DNA of 64,000 nucleotides from Amoebophrya sp. A120. Taxonomy: Eukaryota; Sar; Dinophyceae; Syndiniales; Amoebophryaceae. Both the position numbers and the translations under genes were made by a program. Location: contig CAJINV010000002.1 in NCBI GenBank assembly GCA_905178155.1, positions 11,235,723 to 11,299,722 of the forward strand, written 5' to 3'. Numbering within the stretch: position 1 is the stretch's first letter; every line of letters starts with the position of its first letter. Of this stretch, positions 1-10,244 are shown in pieces. The notes beneath the pieces are model-generated. The model was given only the letters and a program-made list of their open reading frames with translations. It made no database searches and had not been told where the DNA came from.

Positions 1-1
1 C

Positions 2-3000
2 CGACGGCTTGAGGAGGTCTACCGGTTTTCGGCTGATGAAATCGCGGCCCTGTCGTTGTCGACTCTGATTGGGTATCTTAAGGAGGATGCTCGTCCAGGG
101 TTAGAACTGGACCAAGCAAAGTTCTGGGCAGAGAAAACAGCCCCGAACAGCCGCGGCGCCTCCCGTAACCTCGCCGGTGTTGCTGAACCTGACGACCTCG
201 ACCTTGGTGCTGCGCTCGCAGCTGCCGACAAGCAAAACAAGTCTACCTTCGCGGAAGTAGTCCGGTCGGACACAAATGCCAAGGGCAAGGGTCGCGAGAA
301 ATGTAACTCGACAGGGCACGACGATAAAGATCATCGATGCTTTGTGTGCACCATCGCATTTGCGAACTTCACCTATTCGACCCCACCTAAGCAGATCGAT
401 TGTGAAGAATGTGGGTGCAGCCATGCCAGTATCAAGGTCCGACGCAAAAGCGGAGCACAGGAGTGGCTCTGTCCGGACAAGATCGCGAGATGGAGAAGAG
501 AAGGAGGCGCCAGAATGCCCGCCGGGCGCTGTACCAGCACCGGGAAAAAGAACCAACTCAACTCACTTTACAAAAAATGCATAATGTCCCTCGCCGATCA
601 GAGCTGGACCTACGACGACGTCTTTGGCGAAGCAAGTCAAGTAAGTGGCGTGCCGGAAGTCATGCAGGAAGCGGGATTAATGGAATGGTGTCAGGCGGAA
701 ATCCGGCCGCGTTGGAAGGCTGGGAAACTTCCGGAGCTGGCTAAACGACTGACAAGCATGGTAGAAGCTGCGGGCGGAGTCGAGGCCTACTGCCAGAACT
801 TCAAGACGGCCCGCGTAGGCGCTTCGACCACTGTGACCCCTGTCGTTCCGCGCCCAGCTGTTCCCGCTGCGACTTCGTCGACCATTCTTTCTCCTTTCAA
901 CATCAGCAGGATGCGAGTCCCTTACGAGCTGGATGATCATGATTTTGAATACCCTGCGCCCCGGCCCAGCGCGGCCGGCGCTGAGGACCTTCCTTCCGCG
1001 GCGATCGACGTCAACTCCGATGGTGCTACCCTCCGTCTTTCTGGCGCCGACCTGATCACGAGCGAAGAACATGTCGAGTTTTCTCCTGAAGACAAGCACT
1101 GGTGTGCGAGTTCGCAAAACCGCATGGAACTGCTTGCGCTTTCCGCGTTCTACCATTCGGGATCCAGCATCGGAAGCTTCGCCGGAACTATCGACATCAA
1201 TGCTGCCCTCCCATCGGAACAGGTCGGGAAACAGGGCGAGGAAGAAACTGCGACCGGCGATGACGAGTGCGAACCCCCGACGAAGAAGTTGAAACCCGAT
1301 GAGACTGCGGAGGCTCCGATCGAAAGAGAGGCATACCAGTGGGGTTTTGCTTCCGAAGACGATCGCGATGAGTTCCTGCATTCGGTTATTCAAGCGGACC
1401 ACTGGCGGCAGGATTCGGACCGCGGATGGATCAACGTTATCCCGGTCGGCAAGACCGGGAACAGCATGGCAGATTATTTCTTCATCCACCTCCCGCACGC
1501 CGACAGCAACCCGATCGCGTTTGGCCCTGTTTGGTACAATAAGTTTTTGTCCGACCTAGCATCGGCCCACCCATGGCTGTCCGTTTCTCTCGAGGGTCCC
1601 GCTACGAAGGACGCCGCTGCCGCCGTGGAAGCTGCTGCGGCCGCTGCTGTCGCCGATTTGCATTCGACGTCCGCCCTGCGTGCCATCCATTCTGTTGCCG
1701 CCCCGTGCCCGGACGACTATCGTGCAAGAAAGGGACCAGCGCCTACGGCCCCGCTTCTGACACCCGGAGGAGGAGCGACGGAGCGTGACCCGCTTAGCAA
1801 CCGCATTGCGTGTGGAATAAAGCTCCCGAACAACATGGGGACCCAGATCGTTTCGATGTTGCCGGACTCCGGAAACGGCGCCGGCCGCTGGCTCTACGGA
1901 AACTCTTTAGGAAATCGGCAGTGGTTCGAGTCTCGCAACTTCGAGATCAAGCGGAATCCGAACAAGAAGGAGATGACCGGCTTCGGGACGCCCGCCGCTG
2001 GTGTTTTCAACGACGACTGCCGCTACGTAGAAATCGATGCTGTTTTTTTCGGATGGAACGCGGCTGGCAAGTGGCACGGCCCGGAAGAAAATATTACCGT
2101 CGCGCCGAGTGTCGCGCCGCACTGTTTCCGCCGGCGGTTTCCGACTTCTCTCCTCGATATGTCCAAAGGTGCAAGTATGCAGCTCGACAAACCGGCCGGA
2201 GATTCCGAGTTGAAGGCCGCTGTCGTCCAGGCAAAATTCCTGATCCTGCTGGTCGACTGGACCTACGAAGATGATGTTTGGATCGCGGGAATGGCCGATC
2301 TATCGCGACTGGGATTCCAGATGAACGACCCGAAGAGCTTGTGCGATCTCTATGGCTGCTACTCCTTTACCCGGACTACGCTCGGAGAACCTTTGATGGT
2401 ACCACGCTGCCCGCACTGGATTAACAACGAGCGGACCCCGAAGACGAAGATGATCGCCGCTCCGCCCGGTCTTGGCCCCGATCCTGCTACCACCAGCTCC
2501 GGCCCGGAGGGTAACATCGCTGACCACCAGTCTGCCACCGCGAAATCCGTCACATGGGGAACGGTCGAAGAAAATTTTATCAGGATGACCAGGATGCAGA
2601 ACTTCGAGGAGGGAAAGAACGTCAAGCGACTGTCGCAGTACTCTTTTGTCGAAACAGGGTGCAGCGACGAAGATGAGAAGCCAAAGATCCCGACTTTCCG
2701 ATCCTCCATGGTCAGCGCCGAACATGAAGAGCTTTGGAACTGGGTGCAGGATGTGGAAACCTCCGACGGCCTGAGAAATCCGAAGCTGGAGACCGACCCT
2801 ATTAGTGGATGGCTCCAGTATGTTCTGGTCGTGCAGCTCGTGGGCCTCATCGTCGCTGGGGTTCTTCGCTTCAGCAACTGGGTGGGTGGACCATACTCCT
2901 GGCTCGACACCATGAAGCATGGCTCTTGGCTTTGCCTTGATCATGCCAAGGGATTTTTGCAGTTCCTCCTACATGAAATGTTGAAAGGATTCTTGGCCCT

Positions 3001-6000
3001 AGGGTATGGGAATAAAGTTTTTTCCCCCCTCCGCATGTTTTTGGGGCTCATCTTTGCCCCCGCTTTATACTCGATGTGGGTGGCTCTTGTGTTTGGTTCG
3101 CTGACGGATCCGGCGCTTCAGGCGGCCCAGCTGGACACCATCACACAGATGAGCAGCCACCAAGCGGCCGCCGACTTGCAGGACCAGCATGGCACCGCTT
3201 CAACAGCCTGCACCTATCGAGACTATTGCAGCCACGACACCAGTACCGAAGACGACCTAATCGCCTCCCTGATCAGTGGCCAACCCTCCGGATCGAGATA
3301 CTCCGTGCCCTACATGGACGATTGCAACAGCCGGGCCGACTCACCTGCTGCCCTTCTGATTCGACTCGCGCAGCACTTGGTCCGGGCCTGCGTTTCCGGC
3401 TTCAAGTTTTCCCTGTCGAAAATCCTGGTGAAGGCGAAGGTCTACATCCTAGGCTGGGAGCTGTGCTACAAGACCCGCGGCCGGCGCCCGGATCCAGAGA
3501 AGGTCGCCGCTTTCGATGCCCTGCCGATGCCAAGAAGCGTGAAGGAACTGAAGTCGTTCGTTTGTGTTGCCAACTACATGTCGAACGCCGTCCGCAATTG
3601 GCCCGAGATTCTGGACCACTTCTCTAAGTACCTACTGGGGAAGATCCCTATTACCAAGCTGGCAGCCGACGAAACAGCAAAGAAGTACTTCGAGTCCTGT
3701 AAGGCAGAGCTGCGAAAGGCGGTGCTGCTATCGGAGCTTGATGAACTCGCCGCCGTCAACTGGAAAACGACCGGCGGGATTCCACGTTTCGGGATCGACA
3801 GCTGCCGCCCGGGGATGTCTGTCTTCGGTATCCAGCGGCAGCGCGGCCGGGACGCGATTATCTTTGCAGGCCACAAGAGATTTTCCGAAGAGGAACAAGA
3901 GCGAAACGCAAACTCGTCAGGTCGAATGGAATTGCTGGGCCTGCTCCACTTTGTCCGGGAAATCTTACCAAAGATTCCGCTTTCGGTGCCCTTTATCCTT
4001 TTCTTCGATTGCAGCTCCACCGGTATCCGGGAGCTGATCACGTCTTCCCAGGATGTCAGGACGGAACGGTCCCTGTCGTCAATGGCTTCGGAAATCCATT
4101 CCGCGCTGTCCGGCCGCCTCTGTTACCGGGTGCACCGCGTTGGGTCGTCCAGTAACCTCGAAGACATTGGATCCCGATCCGGCACGGAAGCGAAGCCCGA
4201 TGGCGTCGAGTCGAACCACGAAGAATGGAAGGAGAAAGTCAAGGACCTGTTTCAGCGGTTTGAAGGCGCCCCGATCCCGGAGGACCCGGACCTGGAGGAA
4301 ATACTTTTGCTAGCCAGCCTGCCACCGGCGGATCCGTCTTCCGACGCCGAGTATTGGACCGTGGACCCATCGGTATTGGAGCCCTTCGTGCCGTCGGAGC
4401 ATGTCGTCCGCATCGACTGTAGCACCCTGTTTCCGCTACCACAAGCGGTCTCGGTCGACATTTCGTTTGCGCCGATGGTATCGATCCCCGGCGCCCCGAT
4501 AACTGCGACGCCCGCGGAACTCGAGGAAGGGGTCCGGTTTGAAGTTACCCTACTGGAAAAACATAAAAAAACTGTCAAGCCCCGCGTGGTCCTTCGCGAC
4601 GTCGTTTCGGGGGAGCAGATCAAGCATGCGCGCTGTCGGCTCCATCAGGTCGGTCCTGCACCCAACCAAGAGAAACAGGTCGCAGATCCGGGCCCCGATA
4701 CGAAGGTCAGAAACGCGATCAGTGGAAACGCGACCCAGGAACAGATCGACGCGGAGATTACCAAGCGAAAGGAGGCCGCACAGGAAAAGCTGTCAGACCG
4801 CGACTTCCACCAACTGATCTGCAATACGCTCCTGAATACGCTCCCCGCCGAGATGCCGTTCGAGCTGCGCTGCTGCTTCGTCAAAATCTGTTGTGTCCTC
4901 CGCGCCGCCCTGTGGGCCCCGGGCCAGCCTTTCCCGACGGTCCGAATCGCGAAAGCATTCCACCCGATCAACCCGCGGGCCTCCGCCGGTGTCTCGCGGC
5001 GTTTCAGCCTGCCTGGCGTGCTGGATCACATCATGAGGTTCCTGATCGAGGAAGCCATGTCCGAGGGGTTTATCGAGCCCTGGTTTAAGAAGGCCGCCCA
5101 GACCGGGGCCCCGTCACTTATATCCAGTATGTTCCTGGCAAAACGGAAAAAGTCGCTACTGGGGCGGATTGTGGTGGACTGCGTCGGAGTAAATAGACTC
5201 TTCGAGGCTGTAACGTGGCCCATCAACTGGTGTGCGGATGTCTGGAAGGAGTTGCTGTCCGGATTTCCGGTCGTCGAATCGGAGGAGTCCGACCCTTCGC
5301 CCCCGGCAACAGCGCCGAAGCCGAAGCAGACCCGACCCGCAGCCACCCGCGAAGAGGACGAGGAAGCGCACGTCGCCCCTGTCGCATCCCCAGAGGAAGC
5401 GGCGGAAGAAGTTGCGATCGCTGCTGCCGCCCTGGCCGACGAAGTCACTGCAAACCCCACCGGGCGGAACGTCTGCAAACACGGCGAAACAGCTACCGAA
5501 GAAGAAAACGAAGACGATGAAACAGACCGAATTTATGATATTTTTGATGATGGAGATGCTCTCATGGAGGACGCCAACGCCCCCGCGGCAAGCCCGGACG
5601 CGGACGAGCATCTCCTTCCCCCGGAGGATGAAGAACAGCTGCTGAATCCGGACGACGACAGCAAGGAGAAAGTCGCCCCGCTCCGGCTTCCCGAATGGGC
5701 TTTCCACATCCACTGCCGCCGGAAGGACGACGTCCGGGGCAACAATCTCGTCGTGACCCTCCGCCCGAAGTACATCCTCCCACCCTGTGGTGATCGGTGG
5801 CTTCGATATGGGTTCACGAACCGAAATAAAAAGGCCGGGCCGCCTGAGCGGGCCTACCGACTGATCCGCCAGATGCTCGGCCACGACCTATCCCACCCTA
5901 TTAGCAAAACATGGCGAGAGTATAAAATCCTGCCACCCCGTGCGGAACTGGACGCAGAGTCGGTCTGGTTCTCGCGGAGCATGCATCTCCCACGCGGCGC

Positions 6001-9000
6001 CAGGCTGTACGACGATGAGCACCCGTCCTGCCCGACTGCGCGGGTGATCTTCGACTCCAAGAACTATTTCCTTTTCCAATGCTTTTGCGATCGCGGGCCT
6101 GCCGATGCGTCCCCGTCGGTCGAAGTGGAGTACGGACAGAATCCGGTCGAGATTCAAGCCGAACCGCCTGAGATGGGGCCACTGAAGAAAGGCGCGAAGG
6201 AACTCGATGCGCTCCTCGACAGCCTGGGAACTGTCGACGCCTCGGAAGTTGTAGTATCGACGCCCGGGGACGAACTGCCTGACGAAGATGCCCAGGCGGA
6301 CTCCATCCTTTGGAAAACCGCGACGGAACTCGAGCGAGTTATCTTCCCCGCGAGTTCGACCGAGTGGGTCTGGTCCACCATCCACATTCTCGTCGGCGAA
6401 GGGCAAGACGAAACCTATACCGCCGAGAATGCGACGCGGTTCGTCGAGATCCGGGTCGCGCGAGACGATGAAGGAAACATCATGGAAGGAAAGATCCGCC
6501 GGTGGGGCGGTGCTCTGATGTTTCTGGTGGTCGGGGACAGTTTTCTCGAGAAACGGAGGCCGAACACGATCTACCTCCTGTTCGCGCGGAAGCTGATCGC
6601 CCTCCTGCACCTGGAGCCCGATTTCAAAAAAGTTCTAACGGAGACCCAGAAGCGCCAGTTCGTTCTGGAATTTGCTGCCTTCGAGGCCGTCGCCCGATCC
6701 GAGGAAGAAGAGGAGCAGATCGCCCATCTGCTCGCGGTTGCGAAGAAGCATGGCCTCCGCCCGAAACGGAATAAGGCGATGGCGATGCTGGAGCGACTCC
6801 CGTCCTACCGCCTTTGCGGCGACGTCCTGCAATTTCGCGTCCCCCTCCACGGCTGGAAGATCCTGCTGCCCACCCTTGTAGAACCTGAAGAATTTATTTT
6901 CGAGGGCCAGACCTATGACCATACCAGCATCGCAGTTGCTGTGATCAGTGCGATCCATGCGGTTTCGCACGGACGGAAAGGCATCCTCTACCACCTAACA
7001 CTGCGAAAAGGATTCTTTGTCGAGGGCGGATTGCTGGACCTCTGTGCCAAGATCGTATCCTTATGCATCTACTGCAGCCTCAGCCCCTACGCACAACAAG
7101 GCCCGAGCTCAGTGCGACTGCAACCACGGTTGGAGCTGTTCAGGCACCGGGGACAGGTGCTGTTTATCGATTACATCTGTGGCCTTGCTTCCGGTGACGA
7201 GTTCAGCAGCATTTTTACGGCCACCGACGGACGAAGCGAGCTGACATGGGCGGAGCCGACGACGGACGCGACGGCAGCCACGGCCGCCGACTGCGTCTTC
7301 CGCTTGATGTTGGCAACTTTCACACTGTATTCCTACATCCGATGCGACAATGGGTCGCATTTCGGGCGTCTATTTCTGGACACCCTAAACGCGCTCATCC
7401 AGAAAATCGACCCCCTGCACGAGGTCAAGACCTGGAAGAGTCCGCACTACCTCGCGTCCGGAAACTGGATGGTCGAACACCCTCACCACCTGCTCAACTT
7501 TCTGATCCGCCTGCTACACGCCCTGGCTCCGCCGAGTTTCCGACTGGAGCGACGAAACACGATGGACGGCGAGTTTTTGTTTGTTGTCCTCGACGACCCG
7601 AGTATGAAGCTGGTGGCCGAGAAGAAAAAGATCAACGTGAAGCGCGGCCCGAAAGGGAAGAAACAAGCAGCCGAAGAAGCCGAAGCACAGGAAGAAGATG
7701 CGATGGCGTTCCTGCCTTCCAACTGGTCCGACCATGTCCGCCGTGCTGGTTACCTCCTCGGAATCCAACCGCGGGGCAGCTATGCCGGTGCATCGCTGGT
7801 CGAACGGCACTGGGGTGCTGCAGCGCCGATCGCCGCCAACGAAGCTGTTTTCTCCACAACTGTCGAGGGGGATCTGCTCGATGAAGTTTCGCTCGCGATC
7901 AAGAAACGCCGAGAAACCGACTTCGAAGCTGTCGCGAGCCGCATCTTCAATCACGGTCGAAGCGTGAAGCGCGAAGCCCAGAAAACCGTCAACAAGGACC
8001 TGACTGCCGGCGACACGGTGATCCGCTTGAAACCCGATCGGTCCAAATACGAAATGAAGTTCTTGCCCCGGATTTTCGTCGTCCAGCATCGGAATGCCAA
8101 CTCGGTCGTGCTTGGCTGCCTGCTCGGCCGCAGAATCCGCTTCGGGCAACCGCAGGCGATCACGATGGTTCGCGCCCTCCCGCTTACGGAGCCTGCGATC
8201 CTGGCCTACCTGACTGCCGCCCTGACTCCCGGCGAAGTTTCGAAACGCGTAAAGGAACTCGTGCAGCTGGGAACGCTCGACCGCGAGTGGCCCGCCCGCC
8301 CGCCCCTGTTGCGTCGCCAGCCGGAGATCCTACCACCGGGGGAAATCGTGATCGTCTCCTACAACCTCGATGGACTGTTTGCTTCGATCGAAAACGGCCC
8401 GAGACTGCTGGACCTGGAAGAAATTCTGAAGATGAAGCCCCACCTGATTTTTTTACAAGAGACCAAAGTCTCCCCGTCGCTGGAAACGAAAGCCCGCGAC
8501 GCGCTCAACGCACTGGATTCCGATTACACGATCTACCTGCGCCCGAGCGTCTCCAAGATCGGCTATTCGTCCACTGCTGCCCTCGCCCGCAGAGACCTCC
8601 CACACGAATATTTTGGCGCGACCCGCTTCAACTCCGAAGTGCAGCATGAAGGTCGCTTCCAGGAAATTGTTGTTGGGGGCGAACACACCTTCGGGAATGT
8701 GTACAGCGTGAACGCGATGGAGGAGTTGCGTCGCATGAAGCAGGCCCAAGCCTGGGACCTGGACCTGCGTCAGTGGCTCGCCGGCCCGGGAAAGCGGATC
8801 CTCATCGGCGATTTCAACAGAGTGATCGACCGATCGATTTACGGCCTGCACGGGCGGCACAACCGAGAAACCCCATCGACCTCACGCCAGGAAACTGCCA
8901 GCATCCAGAAACTGCTGGGGACCGAAAATAAGGCGCTGCAGGTGACGCACGGGAAACGCAGCTGGACCATCTGCACCTATGACAAAACCGGTTTTGCTGT

Positions 9001-9241
9001 TGATTATCTCGTCCTGAACAAAGAGGCCCAGGACGCCAACACGGGACCGCTGAAGAACAAACCGACCACCGAAAAGCGCCCGGACCAACTGCAACCAGCG
9101 GCGAAGGAGTTGTTCTGCTCCCCACCCTCCATGACGCTGGAAATCAGAGGAACCCGGCGGGGAATCGACCACCAAATCCTGATTAGCCACATGCGGGTGG
9201 GGGAAGATGAGAAAACTGAAGTGACTGCCGAGGCCTACTAG
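2..9241 (+). CDS. Ty3/gypsy-like retrotransposon polyprotein with C-terminal AP-endonuclease-like domain (5' partial)
   Basis: One reading frame runs from the left edge to a TAG at 9239; no start is visible, so residues here count from base 56. In order: a Cys cluster (about 115-150), perhaps gag-like; a retropepsin-type D-S-G (604-606) with an A-G-M-A-D-L flap-like partner near 745; reverse transcriptase palm with L-D-H-A-K-G-F (D962), F-L-G-L-I-F-A-P-A (995-1003) and Y-M-D-D (1086-1089); RNase H with D1248, E1292, D1318; an RT-fingers-like block (about 1660-1735); an acidic linker; integrase with an H-H-C-C finger and D2372, D2431, E2474; a G-D-T-V integrase tail; then an EEP nuclease with Y-N-L-D-G (about 2767), L-Q-E-T-K, G-D-F-N (about 2919) and a final D-H. 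The protease-RT-RNase H-integrase order is Ty3/gypsy; the EEP domain belongs to non-LTR elements. The intact 9.2-kb frame argues for a recent copy. Confidence 0.9.
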   Translation, partial: RRLEEVYRFSADEIAALSLSTLIGYLKEDARPGLELDQAKFWAEKTAPNSRGASRNLAGVAEPDDLDLGAALAAADKQNKSTFAEVVRSDTNAKGKGREKCNSTGHDDKDHRCFVCTIAFANFTYSTPPKQIDCEECGCSHASIKVRRKSGAQEWLCPDKIARWRREGGARMPAGRCTSTGKKNQLNSLYKKCIMSLADQSWTYDDVFGEASQVSGVPEVMQEAGLMEWCQAEIRPRWKAGKLPELAKRLTSMVEAAGGVEAYCQNFKTARVGASTTVTPVVPRPAVPAATSSTILSPFNISRMRVPYELDDHDFEYPAPRPSAAGAEDLPSAAIDVNSDGATLRLSGADLITSEEHVEFSPEDKHWCASSQNRMELLALSAFYHSGSSIGSFAGTIDINAALPSEQVGKQGEEETATGDDECEPPTKKLKPDETAEAPIEREAYQWGFASEDDRDEFLHSVIQADHWRQDSDRGWINVIPVGKTGNSMADYFFIHLPHADSNPIAFGPVWYNKFLSDLASAHPWLSVSLEGPATKDAAAAVEAAAAAAVADLHSTSALRAIHSVAAPCPDDYRARKGPAPTAPLLTPGGGATERDPLSNRIACGIKLPNNMGTQIVSMLPDSGNGAGRWLYGNSLGNRQWFESRNFEIKRNPNKKEMTGFGTPAAGVFNDDCRYVEIDAVFFGWNAAGKWHGPEENITVAPSVAPHCFRRRFPTSLLDMSKGASMQLDKPAGDSELKAAVVQAKFLILLVDWTYEDDVWIAGMADLSRLGFQMNDPKSLCDLYGCYSFTRTTLGEPLMVPRCPHWINNERTPKTKMIAAPPGLGPDPATTSSGPEGNIADHQSATAKSVTWGTVEENFIRMTRMQNFEEGKNVKRLSQYSFVETGCSDEDEKPKIPTFRSSMVSAEHEELWNWVQDVETSDGLRNPKLETDPISGWLQYVLVVQLVGLIVAGVLRFSNWVGGPYSWLDTMKHGSWLCLDHAKGFLQFLLHEMLKGFLALGYGNKVFSPLRMFLGLIFAPALYSMWVALVFGSLTDPALQAAQLDTITQMSSHQAAADLQDQHGTASTACTYRDYCSHDTSTEDDLIASLISGQPSGSRYSVPYMDDCNSRADSPAALLIRLAQHLVRACVSGFKFSLSKILVKAKVYILGWELCYKTRGRRPDPEKVAAFDALPMPRSVKELKSFVCVANYMSNAVRNWPEILDHFSKYLLGKIPITKLAADETAKKYFESCKAELRKAVLLSELDELAAVNWKTTGGIPRFGIDSCRPGMSVFGIQRQRGRDAIIFAGHKRFSEEEQERNANSSGRMELLGLLHFVREILPKIPLSVPFILFFDCSSTGIRELITSSQDVRTERSLSSMASEIHSALSGRLCYRVHRVGSSSNLEDIGSRSGTEAKPDGVESNHEEWKEKVKDLFQRFEGAPIPEDPDLEEILLLASLPPADPSSDAEYWTVDPSVLEPFVPSEHVVRIDCSTLFPLPQAVSVDISFAPMVSIPGAPITATPAELEEGVRFEVTLLEKHKKTVKPRVVLRDVVSGEQIKHARCRLHQVGPAPNQEKQVADPGPDTKVRNAISGNATQEQIDAEITKRKEAAQEKLSDRDFHQLICNTLLNTLPAEMPFELRCCFVKICCVLRAALWAPGQPFPTVRIAKAFHPINPRASAGVSRRFSLPGVLDHIMRFLIEEAMSEGFIEPWFKKAAQTGAPSLISSMFLAKRKKSLLGRIVVDCVGVNRLFEAVTWPINWCADVWKELLSGFPVVESEESDPSPPATAPKPKQTRPAATREEDEEAHVAPVASPEEAAEEVAIAAAALADEVTANPTGRNVCKHGETATEEENEDDETDRIYDIFDDGDALMEDANAPAASPDADEHLLPPEDEEQLLNPDDDSKEKVAPLRLPEWAFHIHCRRKDDVRGNNLVVTLRPKYILPPCGDRWLRYGFTNRNKKAGPPERAYRLIRQMLGHDLSHPISKTWREYKILPPRAELDAESVWFSRSMHLPRGARLYDDEHPSCPTARVIFDSKNYFLFQCFCDRGPADASPSVEVEYGQNPVEIQAEPPEMGPLKKGAKELDALLDSLGTVDASEVVVSTPGDELPDEDAQADSILWKTATELERVIFPASSTEWVWSTIHILVGEGQDETYTAENATRFVEIRVARDDEGNIMEGKIRRWGGALMFLVVGDSFLEKRRPNTIYLLFARKLIALLHLEPDFKKVLTETQKRQFVLEFAAFEAVARSEEEEEQIAHLLAVAKKHGLRPKRNKAMAMLERLPSYRLCGDVLQFRVPLHGWKILLPTLVEPEEFIFEGQTYDHTSIAVAVISAIHAVSHGRKGILYHLTLRKGFFVEGGLLDLCAKIVSLCIYCSLSPYAQQGPSSVRLQPRLELFRHRGQVLFIDYICGLASGDEFSSIFTATDGRSELTWAEPTTDATAATAADCVFRLMLATFTLYSYIRCDNGSHFGRLFLDTLNALIQKIDPLHEVKTWKSPHYLASGNWMVEHPHHLLNFLIRLLHALAPPSFRLERRNTMDGEFLFVVLDDPSMKLVAEKKKINVKRGPKGKKQAAEEAEAQEEDAMAFLPSNWSDHVRRAGYLLGIQPRGSYAGASLVERHWGAAAPIAANEAVFSTTVEGDLLDEVSLAIKKRRETDFEAVASRIFNHGRSVKREAQKTVNKDLTAGDTVIRLKPDRSKYEMKFLPRIFVVQHRNANSVVLGCLLGRRIRFGQPQAITMVRALPLTEPAILAYLTAALTPGEVSKRVKELVQLGTLDREWPARPPLLRRQPEILPPGEIVIVSYNLDGLFASIENGPRLLDLEEILKMKPHLIFLQETKVSPSLETKARDALNALDSDYTIYLRPSVSKIGYSSTAALARRDLPHEYFGATRFNSEVQHEGRFQEIVVGGEHTFGNVYSVNAMEELRRMKQAQAWDLDLRQWLAGPGKRILIGDFNRVIDRSIYGLHGRHNRETPSTSRQETASIQKLLGTENKALQVTHGKRSWTICTYDKTGFAVDYLVLNKEAQDANTGPLKNKPTTEKRPDQLQPAAKELFCSPPSMTLEIRGTRRGIDHQILISHMRVGEDEKTEVTAEAY

Positions 9242-9727
9242 CATCGCAATTACGATTAGAATGCACTAGATCTAGCCTATACTATGACGAATTTTCGCCC
9301 CGGAATGAATGCAAAAGAGAGGCGAAAACCATATCAAAACTAGACTACTTTCAAAGACTTTTACTACTGAAAAAGAACCCAAAACCGACGGCAATCCAGA
9401 TCCGATAGCTCGGAGGCATTCGTCGCGATCGGATCGGCACTGTCGTCGGGGGAACAGAAGAAACGAACAGACTAGAAGGAGAAGAGCATGCGTATTTTGA
9501 TCACTTGTAAGATTTAGATGTATGATTTATGATTTTTTCTTTTCAAGATTGCCATGCGATTTCCTTCAAGATGATTTTTTTTCGAAAAGACCAGAACTCA
9601 CTAGAACCGGCATAGAAGTGACTGCTTTTCTTTATATTTTCATAAGGTGAAGAAAAGCAACAAACCACATGTATAATTCTAGAAATTTTACCTTTCTATA
9701 CCTCACAATCCAATCCAGGAGTCGACC

Positions 9728-9816
9728 TTGATAGATCCTTCAGCAGAAGAGAGGCCTTGATACACCAAAAGCCGATCCCATCAAGGATCGGAAATTTCTG
9801 CTGAAGAATCGATCAA
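9728..9816. repeat. Imperfect hairpin in the retroelement 3' tail
   Basis: Arms 9728-9748 and 9796-9816 are reverse complements with two mismatches over 21 bases (core TTCAGCAGAA / TTCTGCTGAA), separated by about 47 bases. It could be an RNA structure in the element's 3' untranslated region. A short GAGAAT tandem run follows at 9935-9960. Confidence 0.6.
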
Positions 9817-10076
9817 GAAATCGACCTTGGAGATGACAAATTTTCACTCCTTTCTAGATGAAATCTAACAACCAGAATTCGATCAAAACACCACAAGAAT
9901 CTAACAAATAAAAAATGACACACTTTCAAATCACGATGAGAATGAGAATGAGAATGAACGATGGAAAGACGACGGGAATCGGATTTGATTTCTCATGCAA
10001 AAATGATGATGAGAAACAAATTTCTCATGCGAAATCCATGGATCAATCTCGATGAAGATGGACACTGACTTTCTCA

Positions 10077-10176
10077 NNNNNNNNNNNNNNNNNNNNNNNN
10101 NNNNNNNNNNNNNNNNNNNNNNNNNNNNNNNNNNNNNNNNNNNNNNNNNNNNNNNNNNNNNNNNNNNNNNNNNNNN
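10077..10176. other. Assembly gap (100 N)
   Basis: Exactly 100 N, the usual placeholder for a scaffold gap of unknown length. Continuity of the retroelement tail with what follows is not established. Confidence 0.99.
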
Positions 10177-10190
10177 TAGTTTTCAAATTA

Positions 10191-10244
10191 ATGCAACTTT
10201 TATTGCAAATTTTATTGCAAAGATTATTGCAAAAATTATTGCAG
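10191..10244. repeat. Short tandem repeat, TTTATTGCAAA-type units
   Basis: Four to five diverged units of about 12-13 bases containing ATTGCAAA sit directly after the gap. The following ~450 bases (10245-10740) are GC-rich with no convincing gene. Confidence 0.6.

Larger units (their letters stand above)
1..10076 (+). mobile_element. Retrotransposon body, termini not seen
   Basis: The polyprotein plus an AT-rich 3' tail to the assembly gap. The left end lies outside the window and the right end is hidden by the N run, so whether long terminal repeats exist cannot be judged. The coding part is clearly more GC-rich than the flanking 9.3-10.0 kb tail. Confidence 0.7.
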
